64,000 bases of DNA from Phoronis australis (taxonomy: Eukaryota > Phoronida > Phoronidae): assembly GCA_002633005.1 (NCBI GenBank), contig NMRA01000267.1:351765-415764 (forward strand), in the 5' to 3' direction. Below, in pieces: positions 1 through 12,082 of this stretch (position 1 is its first letter; each line of letters opens with the position of its first letter). The position numbers were made by a program, and so were the translations under genes. The notes below the pieces were generated by a model, which saw nothing but the letters and a program-made list of their open reading frames with translations, did no database searches and was not told where the DNA came from.

Positions 1-569
1 GGCAACTGAGAACATGCAAAAGGACGAAGTGCAGTTCGTGTAATGCTTCGTACGCATAAACTACATTAGAGGCAAGATTTTTTATTTTAGATTATGAACA
101 GGTTAGGAATGACTAAACAAATTATTATAAAGTCAGTTTCAGGAAAGGTGCGTTATGGCTTCTACAGAGTGCCAAATTTGGCCGAAAATGGCTTCAGTGA
201 AAACCTCAAAAATAGCCGTTTTTGCCTCACAAATTCAAAAGGTACAAATTTAAAAATGGATTTTGAAAGTTATGCCATTAAATTATTCAGCGTCTGCGCT
301 TTCAATTCGTATTATTCATTTGTTTTGACCTTACCACACATGCTAGTAAAATGCATTCAAACATGCCTACTTCGACGCCCAATTTTGTTGCAAAATGGAG
401 GTACAGGTCATAAAAAGAAAAATAATGAATGAAAATTCTTAAAAAGTGAGGTTTTTCTACATCTCAACAAACCAAACTCATGTGCTAAGTTTCAAAAAAT
501 CGGTGATTTTGGGTATAGACTCTACCTGTTGGTTTTTATATGGAGTCACTCTTAAGTCCCATTTCAGTA
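1..569. other. unassigned AT-rich DNA
   Basis: I recognise no gene or repeat end here. A 112-codon open frame at 94-432 has no recognisable domain, and its composition matches the non-coding DNA around it, so I treat it as chance. Confidence 0.4.
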
Positions 570-1324
570 AAAATTCTAAGCTGTGATGAGAAAATTTCTA
601 TAATTTCATGCTTTTCAGAGATTCAATGAAATTCCACACATGATGTATCAAAGAAGCTTATACGTGTAATTTAAAGCATTGGTATCTCCAATCCCTCTCA
701 AATGTTTTCATGAATAAACAATAAATTCTGAATGTGTCTCTCAAAATATTTATTTATTAATGTGTGAAAAACTGAAATATTTACACCAAATATTTTTTTC
801 CAAAGCCAGACTGAGCTTCTGACATCGTTCCAATTTCTTCCGTCCAATTGTTGAACATGTTGCAATAATTCCCCTCTAAGGTTGGTAAAGTAGTTCTCTG
901 TGCCCCTTTGGACAGTACACCGAGTGAAATAAGTGCCACTGTCCAAATATGATTAAACAACCTGATCACTAAAGACTTAACTCAAGAGCACCAAATTTAT
1001 AAAAATCCAAAGCAATTACATCCAATTCTGCAAATTTAACGGTTTTCATTCGTTCAAAGATAATTAATTTAGCATTTAGCAGCCCCCAATACGAGTTTCT
1101 TAGGTTACTACTGCTATGTCCCCTAAAGGCAGATTTCGAAAGTAAAATCAGTAAAATTATTTTTAAGGTAAAAATCATGCCCTGAACGCATAACGCTGTT
1201 GAGGGGTTCAGGTTTAGAGATCATTTCTCGTAACTAACCAAGTTTCTGGTCGCTGTCTGCTTGGGTGAGCCCGTAAAAAGCAGAGTCAGCGCATTTATGA
1301 CGCTTGAGAAGTGGTATTATGTAG
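570..1324. repeat. dispersed repeat blocks A and B, copy 1
   Basis: Block A (about 570-890) aligns by eye with 37490-37810. Both share the words cttatacgtgtaatttaaa and cttccgtccaatt. Block B (about 905-1320) aligns with 40615-41000, sharing caccgag, aagtgccactgtccaaa and gattaaacaacctgatcac. The second half of block B (1130-1320) is also related to 8230-8410 and 42500-42670, so this sequence occurs on both sides of the LINE fragment that follows. I see no coding capacity. Most likely it is LINE-associated non-coding sequence, duplicated together with it. Confidence 0.75.
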
Positions 1325-1851
1325 TGCAGGTTGTCTCATAATATAAATATCTTGGAATATCTTTTACGCCAATATTAGTTTTGTCCAAGGCGACTAAGAC
1401 TCTTGCACGGCAAGGTAGTGAAACTACTATGTCTGTCTCTAAAAGTAGAAACCAGTGCACGGAATTACATGTACCACTGAGTCTATCACTTGAATTGTTT
1501 GATAAAATTGCTGTGCCAACTATGTGCTAAGGTGCGGAAATCTTGAGATTTAAAGAATATAAATGGCTTTAAAATGTATATCTTTAATTCTGTATAACAT
1601 TGCTTTTGAAGTTCAAAATTCTTGGTCAAACGCAGCTGTAATGGGCGAATTTAGAATTTATCCGCTCTGTGCAAAGTATTATGCCACATGTGTAAAATAT
1701 TGGCTAAAGTTGTTGAAAATGCCACCTACTAAATACGCTATTAAAGCGGCCTATGACATGATAGCTGATTTAGATCACAACGGAAGAAATACTTGTGTAT
1801 CTTCTGTTAGAGAATTACTATCAAAATACCGTTCTTATGAAAGTTAGTTGA
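1325..1851 (+). pseudogene. LINE reverse-transcriptase C-terminal fragment, copy 1
   Basis: This is a broken fragment of a non-LTR retrotransposon ORF2, downstream of the RT palm. The first part reads as the YKYLGI..F strand seen in the thumb region of LINE RTs. It continues through a conserved stretch at 1563-1847 containing VKYWLKLLKMPP and a final RELLSKY. Stops and frame changes split it. A second copy with the same order lies at 41886-42353. The rest of the ORF's C-terminus resumes at about 5331, so a 3.5 kb stretch interrupts it. The RT clade is not assigned. The assignment rests on the typical LINE C-terminal block, not on catalytic residues, which are absent. Confidence 0.75.
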
Positions 1852-2419
1852 ATCATAGATTATAGACAACAGATTCGCAACTCCGACATTTTCTTCAGTG
1901 CTAGCCAAGAGACGCCGCCCCTCTCCTAAATTCTCTGATGCAGTTTCCGGTTAGTGAATTTTGACGAGAAATATTTGCATCTAATTTACTGTCCAGTACA
2001 ACGAAAAAAATATTAATTTTGGCATAGAAACGCTGTTCGAAGTCTTTCAGTAGTAGAAGTGTTGGTATCGTGAGTACTTTTACAATACTACTGTTAATTA
2101 ATTACAAAATTCAAACTTCGGTGCCGACTGATTATGTGGTCTGCTTGCCCAATAGCATAGCAGCATAGTTATCGGACAGTTTTTTGATTTATGGTTCACA
2201 TAGGTAAACTACTGAGAAAACTACGAAAGCATGTTTGTGCACAAATTCCAAGGAGTACCTGTGAATGCAAAAGATACTTATATAACGTTTTTGGTTTAGA
2301 AAAAATATTAATTTCGTTCGAATTAAAAATGCGCCTCTGCAACGATTTGACTAGTTGAACCTTTGCATGTTTATAATTCAACATTCTCAAGTGAGCAGTT
2401 CTTCTGGGAAGAGTTGAGT

Positions 2420-2435
2420 GGCCCTTAAAAGGGCC
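2420..2435 (-). other. histone-type 3' stem-loop, hairpin 1
   Basis: On the minus strand the sequence is GGCCCT-TTTA-AGGGCC: a 6-bp stem with two G-C pairs at the base, a U-A closing pair and a UUUA loop. It is preceded by CCAAC and followed by ACTCAA. That fits the replication-dependent histone mRNA stem-loop consensus. A purine-rich AGAAGAAC lies about 13 nt downstream, where a U7-binding element would be. No histone ORF is visible upstream on that strand. Confidence 0.45.
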
Positions 2436-2482
2436 GTTGGTTGTAGTGCGCATAAGCCTTATGCTTAGGTATAGCGTGAAAT

Positions 2483-2498
2483 GGTTCTTAAAAGAACC
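2483..2498 (-). other. histone-type 3' stem-loop, hairpin 2
   Basis: This is a second hairpin of the same architecture, GGTTCT-TTTA-AGAACC on the minus strand, 63 bp from the first. The stem bases differ but pair (GGCCCT against GGTTCT), so the structure is kept while the sequence changes. Flanks are CAAC and ATTTCA. Confidence 0.45.
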
Positions 2499-3865
2499 GT
2501 TGAATAATTCAACATAAATCACACAGAATACCGTGCTCACTCAAGTACTGAAGGTCGTCTTCATTCAAGTTCTCATCAGGGAAGGTTGGATGAAAACAGA
2601 GGAGATGACAATATCGATGACAGTTGTAACACCTTATATAAATGTTACCGTTCTCCAACGTTATCACGAACCCTGTCTCTTTCAGTTCTTGTTTCTGTAT
2701 TCAGAAGTAACCATGAACCGTATCGAAAAAAGACATACAACAAAAACGAATCAAATTTGGAAAATCATCGGCTTCGTATGATTCCGTGTTGCTGTCGCCA
2801 GACTGATGTTTCTCCCCAACATCAATGCCGAAAATCGACGTTACAAGTGATGGAAACTTGTGTCCTTTGTTTCAAACTTTTAACCCATTTTTAAGAAAGG
2901 GGTGTACTGATGTTGATAGAGCATAACTTTTGGTTTTTACAATGCATTAACTGTGTTGAATGCATTGATATTAAGTGGCTTCATTGAGTTGAACAGAAAA
3001 TAAATTAAATGTAACGAAATAAAGTTTTGAAAATAAATAGAGCAGTAACAGGACTCCCTAAGAATCGAGCTGTTTTCGAAAACTGCGCCATTTCTGATCT
3101 GATTGGTTCATGCATTTACTGCGGGAAAATAATAGACCAAGTATAGTGCACGTGTGGACTGTAGCAACACTTTGTATCTTATTTTTATTTGGCCAATCTG
3201 TTGATACAGTAAATTTCCTTATTTATGCCCATCCTGATTTGACCGCAACTTGAGCTTGTTAGGTTCTATCATATATTGGGTTGGCATTGGGACAAACATG
3301 GTGCTTACTCGAATGGGCTTCATTTTACCAACTATTTCAAATTGTGTAAGTGAAGTAAGTAAACAAATTGGGTCATTATCATCACCGGAATTTCATCATT
3401 AGTATCTTTGCCGTGTGCTCAAATTTTTTGATGCTAGGGATTGTCAGATTTGTAAGGTAGAAGTGTTTCGCTGGATTTCCAGGTCTATGGCGTTATTTAT
3501 ACCGGACCAAAATTAAAAAAAAACGAGACCTTTGTTTAAATCAGGAGCTGCATGATACATGTTTTACCAGACTTGCACAGGCAGTGCATGTGGGCCCTTT
3601 GCACTGATCACTTGGAACCATTTTTATGGTTTATTAATATATAGTTAAACCAAGCCGAGGAGCTTGAAACCTGATTCACGGCAATTTTTGGCAGCGGGAT
3701 TTTCTTGAAAATGCTCGTAAGTTAACAACAAAGTTTGACAGCAACGCACTGCAGTTTTGTAGAAACTCTGTCATAGGTTTCAGATGCGTCACAGAACGTA
3801 AATTTGATGAATTCTAGTTTATGATGTCACCTGTTTCGTAGACTGGGTTTCAACCACTTTTGGGC

Positions 3866-3940
3866 TATAATAAGCGCCCCTCTTCCTGAAGCGGATTTTT
3901 TCTAAGCGCCCTGGCCGCTTATTAGGGCGAATACGGTAAT
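3866..3940. repeat. short inverted-repeat element remnant
   Basis: The words ataataagcgcccc and ggccgcttattagggcg face each other about 40 bp apart, so an inverted repeat of aataagcg brackets a short spacer. This is typical of a MITE end or fold-back remnant. No target duplication could be fixed. Confidence 0.4.
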
Positions 3941-4554
3941 ATTTCACAAGGGCAATACTTAGTATCATTTATGCACGGGACCCTTTTGTTACATTAGGAG
4001 TCCGATTGGTTCGTTATGTAGCCTACAGGTGGCATACGGGTTGAAGAATTTTGTTTTCGTCATAAACGTTCGTTTGAAAGGCTTAAGTTTGGATTTGTTA
4101 GGACTTAAGACGGAAATTTAAAAACCATTTGTCCGCTTACAAAAATTTAACATTAAAGAATAAAAACAACCTTCACACGGCTCTGGTGTTCCTATTCCAT
4201 GCTTTCAAAGAAGTTGGTTGCATTTTCATAGACTGCAGTCGAGAGACTTTGTGCGGCATACAGTCGACATTAATAAATGAGTGTGTAACCTGCTGTTGAA
4301 TTGCGGGTGGTTATTTTTGAAGTATTAATGTAATCTTTATTTACGTTACAGGTTTTACTAGCGTTCTATTTATTTGTACACGAATGTGAATTTGTTGAAA
4401 TCACTGATCCAAATCCTGGCCAAATGTGCGCATTCTGCTGAGACCAACCGTCTGATCAGGGCCAGCGAAGAGTAATTTGGTTAATTCGCTCACTAGACTA
4501 TGGCTGAATTTCCTCGTAAGGACAAGAGTTCACGAGTCACTACCTTTGGAAGAA

Positions 4555-4905
4555 TTTTTTTATTTTTATTATTTTCATTAATGTAATATTTTCATAGAGG
4601 GCAGCCCCATCAGTTCACACTGCTTTCCATGGGGCCCTCAGTAAAAAAACAAACAGGTAGTAAGACAAAAACAGAATTACAAAGACAAATTTAAGTAATA
4701 AGCAAAGAATAAGAAATTAAAACGGAAATACTGATGAAGCAAAATAAAAAAATAAAATATGATAAATAGAAGATAAAAAAATTAAGACTAGATAGTTAAC
4801 TGAAATATAAACATAAATATAAATATAAATATAAAAAATTAAAAACAGACAATAAATAATTAATAAAATTAAGACATTATATAAATAACAAACATATAAA
4901 CATGC
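4555..4905. repeat. A-rich low-complexity tract
   Basis: The tract is very A-rich, with short iterations (ataaatataaatataaa near 4810-4840). It follows a GC-rich palindromic phrase (gggcagccccatc ... gatggggccctc-like, 4599-4640). It could be the 3' end of a LINE-type element, but I cannot identify one. Confidence 0.5.
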
Positions 4906-5330
4906 AATTCTTTCAGGACAATTTTCGTCAAAAATTTACCAGATAGTTTTCATCAAAACGGAGAAAAGAAAAATGTATTTGTGAAGACAGGATTAAGTAG
5001 TAGGCCTACCAGAGCCTCTTAAAAAACATTCATCTTCGAAGTGCCTTGAACAAATGTACAAAGTCTTATTGGTGAAACAACTGCCATTCACGTTCATACA
5101 AGAAGCTTTTCTTCCCACAGCCGATTATGGGGTCTTCGGATGGTATGGAAGCTAATCCCTTTGCATTTCGCGTGTGTGGCCAAACAACCGGCACACAGCA
5201 GCCAACCATGATTAGCAGACGACGTACTTGTCGGAAATTGCACCAGAAAATTTAGCCAGATGTCGCCAGGGAATAATGACGTTGGGGCGTATGCGAAAGA
5301 TCACAGATTTCGTCCATTGAAAGTATATGG

Positions 5331-5643
5331 AGTGGTTTCACGTGCGAAGTCTCGTTTCTAAGTATCTCCGTGCCAACTTACTGACTGTTATGAACAAGGT
5401 GGGCGATTAGAAATTGAACACAGTAAAAAACTCCAATACTACTTAAGACTCTGTACTGTTTTGAACCATAACTTACTGCTACGTGAGAGTCTTATTCAAT
5501 CGTTTTCTCGGTTACGTTGCTCCAGCAATTCACTTCAAGTGGAAGTAGATAGGCACGAGAAAGTGGAATATTATAATAGATTATGTTTGATTTGCAATGA
5601 TGGTCATGTAGAAGATGAATGCCACTTCCTGTTGATTTGCAAG
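5331..5643 (+). pseudogene. LINE ORF2 C-terminal fragment, 5' part
   Basis: This continues the LINE ORF started at 1.3-1.85 kb. The reading frame at 5461-5643 gives a helix-rich stretch, then RLCLICNDGHVEDECHFLL followed by IC. This is the C-x2-C..VEDE.HF...C zinc-like block that ends many LINE ORF2 proteins. The frame is cut exactly at 5643 by an inserted element and resumes at 8032 (reading YCELR after the last Cys-Lys). Frame breaks at 5345-5440 show it is dead. Confidence 0.75.
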
Positions 5644-6163
5644 CAGTGGCGGATCTACGGGGGGTTCAGGGGGTTTAAACCCCCCCTCGGGCCAGGACCC
5701 AAAAATTAAAAAAAAAACAAAAGCGTCGCCAGCAAAACAAAAACGGCACCGCCAGCGTGTGTAAACCCCAAGTAAACCAACTTGGAAAAATTTGAGGGGA
5801 GGGTTCACTCTGAAAATATATTTTTTTGCGTTGTGAATTGCTGAGTCTTTGTGGCTCATCGGCAAAACGCGTGGAGATTTATTGTGCGCGCGCTTCCGTC
5901 GACACTTCTGAAGTAGCCAAGCATTTTAGATGGATTCACCGCTGAAAGAGCAGTTCTATAGCTGATTTCTTTAGGTAACTAGCTTCTTTACTCTAAGATA
6001 TATTTTGATTTGATTAGGGGAAATACTGCGGTGCCGCAACCCTGATATTCAGGCGAATTGACGTGCAACGTGTTTACCTCATCTGTCATACCGTGTCATT
6101 CTATTACACTCCACACGTTTGTAACTGATGTATAGTAAAGTTGTCTTGCCCAGTATCATACAG

Positions 6164-6207
6164 TGTACATGTACATGTAATATTGTGTACATGTACATGT
6201 AATATTT
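6164..6207. repeat. 22-bp tandem duplication
   Basis: The unit gtgtacatgtacatgtaata plus tt occurs twice in direct succession. Each copy holds the palindrome tgtacatgtaca. Confidence 0.8.
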
Positions 6208-7010
6208 TTGAAAAAAATTCTTTTTCCGAAGAATTGCTATTGTGGCGGGCGCCGTGGTCTGGTCGCGAGTCGGTTTGAAGACCCACTCTATAACAAATTA
6301 TGTCTATACAAGGAATGACCAAGGGGGCACTCACATTGAGAAAGTGACCGCATTCGCGAAAAGTGTACAGTACCAGAAATTGCGGGGAGGCTGTTCTTTC
6401 ACAACAAAGTCTTGCGGGATTCGTGCGATGTTCAATAGGCCTCCTAAGGAGCCCTAGTTCCGACCTCAACACCTACCGTCTGTCTACTTGCAATAAGCAC
6501 ACTGCCGTCTGGGAATTTCCGCAGAAAGGCTCACCCGATGAAACACTCATGTCCATGGGCATTTATTTGATATTAGTACTTCGGGTTTCAAGCGTTCAGA
6601 CATTGGGACGTTTATTTCGAAAATTGCAAGAGATACAAATAGGTCCTGGGATGCTTCGTCAAGGTTTAAGTAGTCCATGATGAACGGATCAAATTTAGTT
6701 GCGCATGTAAGTCTTTTGAATGGACTTGGCAACCTCAAGGGTCTTAGTGTCAACTGAGCTGCGAAACGAGATGCTGACATTGTAGAGGCTTACAAGCTCA
6801 TTGACTTAGCAGTTGACGAAGTGCAAGCGTTGGGAACAAACATCGAAGATATCTGGGTAGAATGGTTCCAAGACGAGCAAATCATTGGATCTGATATACA
6901 AATTCCTCAGTAGTCTAGACAACAGAAGGATAGGACTAACGTATGAGTAACCACTGGGGATTAAAATTTTAGAGAGAAGTTTTCAATTCAAAATTTTTTG
7001 CATAGTACAC

Positions 7011-7276
7011 TTTAGGTCTCGCGACGGACCAGGCCAACTTGATTTGTGTAGATGTTGAGTTTCAGTGTACTTCTGGTCCCTCGGCGACTAGTCTTGTGAT
7101 TTTTTTTACCAAAGTGTGCTTTGTAAAACTATTCATCTCAGCCAGTACTGTTTGGTCCCGCGACAGATCGACTATTTTTAAAGAAATAAGCACAGGTGTA
7201 CTCTTGGTCTCGTGACGGACCAGGTCAGCTTTTTGTGTACTCTCAGTGTACATCTGGTCCCTCTGAAAACTAGTCC
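7011..7276. repeat. diverged tandem repeat, unit about 190 bp
   Basis: The phrase ggtctcgcgacggaccagg...cagtgtacttctggtccctc...gactagtc at 7014-7092 recurs at 7205-7276 with few changes. A shorter, weaker match (ggtcccgcgacagatcgac) lies between at 7154. The array sits inside the 2.4 kb inverted-repeat element. Confidence 0.65.
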
Positions 7277-8026
7277 AGTGTATCCTTTCACCACTGTGCA
7301 CAGGATGTTTTGGTTTCGTGAAACTGTTTTCAGATAATTTGTTTCCTGATAGATTTGACGTTTTTCAATTGTTGTCAACGTGATTCAGCTTAATAAAGTG
7401 ATACTTAATTATTTATTGTCGCTTTTAATAATAGACTATGAGTTGAGAGCACCATCGTTCGCCAGTTTTTCTCGCAACGAGACAGAACACATGTTTTTTT
7501 TCGGACTAACAGTACAGGTCTTCGTTCTTAAACAACTTGAGGCTGCTGTTACCCCATCATCTGATATTCAAGTTTTTACGCCCCGTCGGTGCTCCTCAAT
7601 TATGCTCTTGAATATTTGGAAATTGTCTAAACCCCTGTATACACAACACAATTTTTCTTATACGACTATACGTATGCTAAAAAAGGTGTGTGTAAGCAGA
7701 TATTCCAACAAAAATTTTTGCTGGTGGCGTGAATCATACCCAGATGTGCACAATATGATTTCACGAAACTTATGTGCCAAGTTCATGTGACGAAATCGAG
7801 AAGGGTTTTTAATTATCTTAAGAAAAACCAGAGACATGTTAAGTGCCAGAAACTTACCAGGATGCATGGAAATTTCACTGTTTGGCTACAAAAACAAAAA
7901 ATTTCTTACACGGGAGGGGAAATCCCCTCCCGACCTCCTCCCGCTCGGCGCCACGCGCCTAGGACTCGACGTTGGCGGGAATCCTAAACCCCCCCTTGCT
8001 GAAAACGAACTGTAGATCCGCCACTG

Positions 8027-8165
8027 GCAAGGGATATTGTGAACTTAGGTCGCTTTTTTGAAAGAAGTTTAATGGAAGCACTTAACTTAAGAATCCTGTT
8101 CATACCTCCTCTAAAAGTTAATCCAGATATATCTACGTATTCTGTCCTTAAAATGGATTGACTTC
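8027..8165 (+). pseudogene. LINE ORF2 C-terminal fragment, 3' part
   Basis: This is the remainder of the LINE C-terminal coding block after the GCAAG-flanked insertion. It starts with the second copy of the target duplication, reads through a YCELR-like phrase, and then decays into stops. The copy at 42.35 kb lacks this portion. Confidence 0.6.
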
Positions 8166-9649
8166 GTGTACAAATGTGCTTGTTTAATTTCTGTTTATCG
8201 TACTTTGGGCCACATGCCTTTGATAGAGTCAGAGATTTCGGAAGTAAAATCAGTAAGATTATTCCTAAGATAAAAACCATACCCTAAACCGCGTAACGCT
8301 TTTAACGTGTTCAGTTTTAGTTACTATTTCTCGTAACTAACCAAGTTTCTGGTTGCTGCCTACCTAGGTTTACCTCAGAAAGTAGAGTCAGCGCATTTAT
8401 GACGCGAGGGAGGGACGAAAGTGGCGACGACCAGAAATGGGGACGCGATAGGCAGAAATCTGAAATTTGGAACCATGAGTATCAAACGTTTTACAAAGTC
8501 AAATTAATTCCCCATATAATACTATTTACATTCTTACGTGCTTTAGTAAGTAGATCCCACCAGCAAAAATCATATAACCAGCGTTGTTTTCGCTTTGGGC
8601 TGGGCTGAATACTAAACTTCAAAATTATCCGCCAGATAAGTTTGATTGTTGCGCGACATTAGGTGCATTGTTCAACACTAACAACGTGGCGCGTGGCACT
8701 GCGACGTCATTGTTGCTATGCAACGAATAACTTTTATGCAAGTGTGGTAATAGCATGATAACAGTTTATTTTTAATAGTTGCTTCAGTCAGGAAACGGGG
8801 GAAATAACAGCTTTTCTTGTAGATTCTCTGTTGAGTATGCCAGCTATTAGATCACGAAATCGAGTGTCTGAAACTAGTTCTGTGATTTGTTTCGATATTT
8901 TCTGTTTTTCTTTCGTACGATTTTATGTCTCGGTTGTAAAGTGCACAATCTAATTTGAACGTCTTTAGCTTTTGCAAAGACATGTTTTCTTGTCATTTCC
9001 TATGGTGTTACCAAAATATTTATATAGCTTGAAATATGAAACCTTGCCTCTTTTGAAGACTCTATTTTAACATGTAGGAGCAAGAGCGTCTTTAAATCTT
9101 TATTTTTCAACCACCTGTGAGCTATTTTCATTTTTATTTCTGTAAAATGATTTTTTTAAAAGTGATGTCCCAAACGAAGAGTTATTGACAATGAGTATGG
9201 CCAGTTTTGAAATGAAAATTGTAAAAGGATCATTCAAATAGGAATGTCTTTGTTTGTTTGTTTGTTTTTTGTTTGTTTATTGGTGTTTTTTCTTCGCATT
9301 TCAGATTTCCTGGTGCAACGTACAATGAAAACAAAATAAAGCAAATTCATCGCTGGTCCAAATATCACATCTTCCAACTGTGTCGGTGGGCGCAAGATCA
9401 AGGCAGTGCATGATAACACCATATGCCCTCTATTAGACAGTTTGTAGCCTATTCAATAAATTGTGTCGATCGCTTTTAGTTGTTTTTGAATAACAGTACA
9501 CGAGGAGTTCTTAAAATTTGTGTGACGTAGCTCTGCAGAATATGATAACCCACCCCCGGTACTGAGATGAACGAACTGGTGTACATGGCACGACGTTGTC
9601 GTCACCAACGAGATGTAGCTCATTGGTCGTCACTTAACTGCACTTATGC
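8166..9649. repeat. 1.5 kb dispersed repeat (block D), copy 1
   Basis: This matches 42453-43790 along its whole length by eye. Shared phrases include cagagatttcggaagtaaaa, ggtactgagatgaacgaact and gatgtagctcattggtcgtc. The copies differ by many substitutions and by palindromic insertions in copy 2. The long frames here have no recognised domain. A short (GTTT)n tract lies at about 9249-9282. The block is cut at 9650 by a LINE and resumes at 12958 for about 45 bp, matching 43793 onward. Confidence 0.85.
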
Positions 9650-9661
9650 TTTCCCGCAATC

Positions 9662-10024
9662 AACAAAGACAGCCACACCATAGTAGAGCTTGTGGATACT
9701 CACAGTTTCAAAACCACTGACAGGCAACTAGAGATCATTAGTGTCACTGATCCTAGTTTCTGCCACCCATTCACACTAGTCAATCTGTATATACGGGGTA
9801 ACTCCTCCCCTAGATGCGACCATTGGAATTTTCTTGACAATCTGCTTCACATCTATCATGGCATTGTTATTGTTGGTGACTTTAATGCTCGGCACTCTAG
9901 CTGGAATGGTAAAGGTCTCGCCGAATGCCTTCCAGAACTAGATTTATATATTCTCAACTCTGGTGAACCCAAAGGATGGATGAGAGACCGGGTGACAAGG
10001 ACTCGTGCATTGACCTTGCTCTGA
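9662..10024 (+). pseudogene. LINE endonuclease domain, C-terminal half
   Basis: This is an apurinic-type endonuclease (EEP fold) that would nick the target DNA. The frame contains FTLVNLYIRG and the diagnostic VGDFNARHSSW block, in which the Asp and Asn of GDFNA are the active-site residues. The N-terminal half with the first catalytic residues is missing because the element is 5'-truncated. The frame stops at 10024 with the distal SDH motif out of frame: a Ser-Asp-His-Tyr phrase appears in another frame at about 10078-10090. Confidence 0.8.
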
Positions 10025-10436
10025 GCAGTGGCAGTCTTCGCGAACGTGCTGAGTGGCGTAGAAATTGTCAAGCTGGAAGTGATCACTACCCCTGTGCGAG
10101 GTTCAACTACACCACCAATTAAAGGCTTCAGTAACAACTTATAAACGACCCTACAATAAAACCGAAGGAGATGAAATCTGGAAATCAGTATGCAGACACG
10201 CCAAAAGCTTACATAAGCACGTATGCCACCACAGGAGGCAGAATGCCCCTACTTGGTGGAATAAAGATGTTGACTCTTCCCAGGGATAACAAGCGCTCCA
10301 AAGAGCGGGGTTTTGATCGTGCACGCCAAAGCTGCACACCCCAAGAGTTCACGGTCGTCAGAACAGCCAGAAACAGGGCCACTGCCCTGTTTAAACGCTT
10401 AGCATCTGAGGCTGCCAATCGTCGATGGGATGAGCT

Positions 10437-12082
10437 TTGCAGTCGATCCAACTTACAGCTACAGATTTCTGGCACTTCTATCGTAACATGGACAAGAGAC
10501 GCGCTCCTCCCAGATCCATCCTACTGAATGCAAGCAACATCATTCTCAGGGGTAACAGGGAACAGGGTGAAACGTTTCTCCTGCGTTTCATCCGGCAAAG
10601 TGACCACAGGGATGATTCTGAAAGAGACCACTTCATCCAACTACTAGATGGACTTTGCAGGACTGCTGAACAGGACAGTCAATTCTCTACAGCAGAGGTT
10701 GCGGATGCTATCAAAACTAACAAAGATGGTGCCCCTGGACCCGATGGCGTGAGAGTCCTGACACTCAAGTGTTTTCCCGGCTCTCTGCTGGCCAAGCTTG
10801 TGAAGTCCTACAACGTGAGTTTGGCCATTGGAATCATCCCTCACATCTGGACATATGCCTTCTTAACTCCTGTACCAAAACCTGGAAAAGACCATCGCAC
10901 ACTCAAGGGATATCGCATCATAGTGATGCAGAGGGTCATTGGAAAAATCCTTGAAAGGATCATGGCGCAAAGAATCACCAAGTTCATTGAACCCTGGCTC
11001 CTCCCCAGATTGGGTGCTTATCGACCTGGTAGAGATTGGGCCAATGCAGCTTCTGTTGCAGATGAGATATGGCAAGGTTTTGAAAACAAAGAAAACACTA
11101 TCCTCGTTGGCCTTGATCTGGAAGATGTGTACAATACTGTTCAGCTTCCAAAACTTACGGATGGCATGTACGGTGTATTAGGTGGGTGATGAGTGCCCTC
11201 AACAGCCGGCGATGCATGATAAAATATCGCACATGGCATTCAGAATGGGTGTTTGTCAACACAGGCTTACCCCAAGGTTCACCTCTGTCCGCAGTGCTGT
11301 TCCGTATCTACACCCTCCCACTCGCCAGACTGAACCGCGCCGACTGCAGACTTCGCACCTGTGAAGACGACACGCTGCTGTCATTGCAAGGACAAACACA
11401 TCGTGAGATTCTCCACAAAGCGCAGTCTACGTTGTCGAAAATCTGTGAGTATTGTGCTACCAGCGGAATGAGCTGCAATGGAGACAAATGTGAAGCTCTC
11501 TTCTGTACTTTGGACAATCGCCTCATTGTCGATGATTTCCCTTGCCCTACCTACTATGGGAAAAGGATTGCAACATGTGACCAGATGCGCCATCTGGGTG
11601 TAGAACTCGACCGCAGGCTCAATTTCACTACTCAAGTCAACAGTATGATCAGCCGTGCTAAAAGAGGAGTTGATGTCATTAGGGTTGCGGCTGGTCGGAA
11701 GGCGGAGGAAAGGCACCTCGCCATGCTTTATAGAGTCCTCGTTACTTCGGTCCTCGACTACGCTCTTCCCATGATCAACATCAGTAAAACTCAAATCAAC
11801 AGACTTGAGAGACTTCATAACATTGGTCTTCGCGTCATCACTGGATGTACGAGGTCTACGTCAGTCTTAGCATTACGCTACCTTGTCGGTGTTCCCAGCA
11901 TTGCAGACAGACAATTTCTTCCACATGGTATTACTGTAGCCAAAGCTGTTCAAAGCCCCTTCCATCCGCTGCACAGTCAAGTGAAGACTGCACTTGACAC
12001 GGGCTTGAACCCCGTCCCTGCAACGGAAGCTTATCGACTTCGCCCTAGACCTTTCCGCAATGCCCCTCCACCAAAGACTTAG
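10437..12082 (+). pseudogene. LINE reverse transcriptase domain, frameshifted
   Basis: Two frames together cover an RT. The first (to 11189) has DGAPGPDGV, then PVPKPGKD and the fingers/palm segment ending LVGLDLEDVYNTV, where the first catalytic Asp sits. The second (11186-12082) has GLPQGSPLSAVLF, then CEDDTLL in place of the usual Y/F-x-DD, then a long thumb region. The -1/+2 shift at about 11180-11190 separates them. The two Asp of the DD box are kept although the residue before them has become Cys. The region downstream leads into the RNase H remnant. Confidence 0.9.

Larger units (their letters stand above)
1852..5330. other. 3.5 kb stretch interrupting the LINE fragment
   Basis: This stretch separates two parts of the LINE ORF that should be adjacent. 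I found no clear terminal repeats or target duplication, so I cannot say whether it is one insertion or several. It contains two histone-type hairpins near 2.4 kb, an inverted-repeat motif near 3.9 kb and a long A-rich tract at 4.55-4.9 kb. The open frames at 2196-2894 have no domain I recognise. Confidence 0.5.
5644..8026. mobile_element. 2.4 kb inverted-repeat DNA element with GCAAG target duplication
   Basis: The left end is CAGTGGCGGATCTACGGGGG. The right end, read from the other strand, is CAGTGGCGGATCTACAG. The exact 5-bp sequence GCAAG lies immediately outside both ends (5639-5643 and 8027-8031), and removing the element restores the LINE reading frame. G-rich then C-rich sub-terminal tracts match the other family members at 23758, 43921 and 46792. 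No transposase domain is recognisable in the interior, so it is non-autonomous or decayed. The ends resemble hAT termini, but a 5-bp duplication is not the usual 8 bp, so I leave the superfamily open. Confidence 0.85.

Noticed and set aside
2196-2540. Histone pseudogene body next to the stem-loops
   Set aside because: None of the frames on either strand resembles H1, H2A, H2B, H3 or H4.
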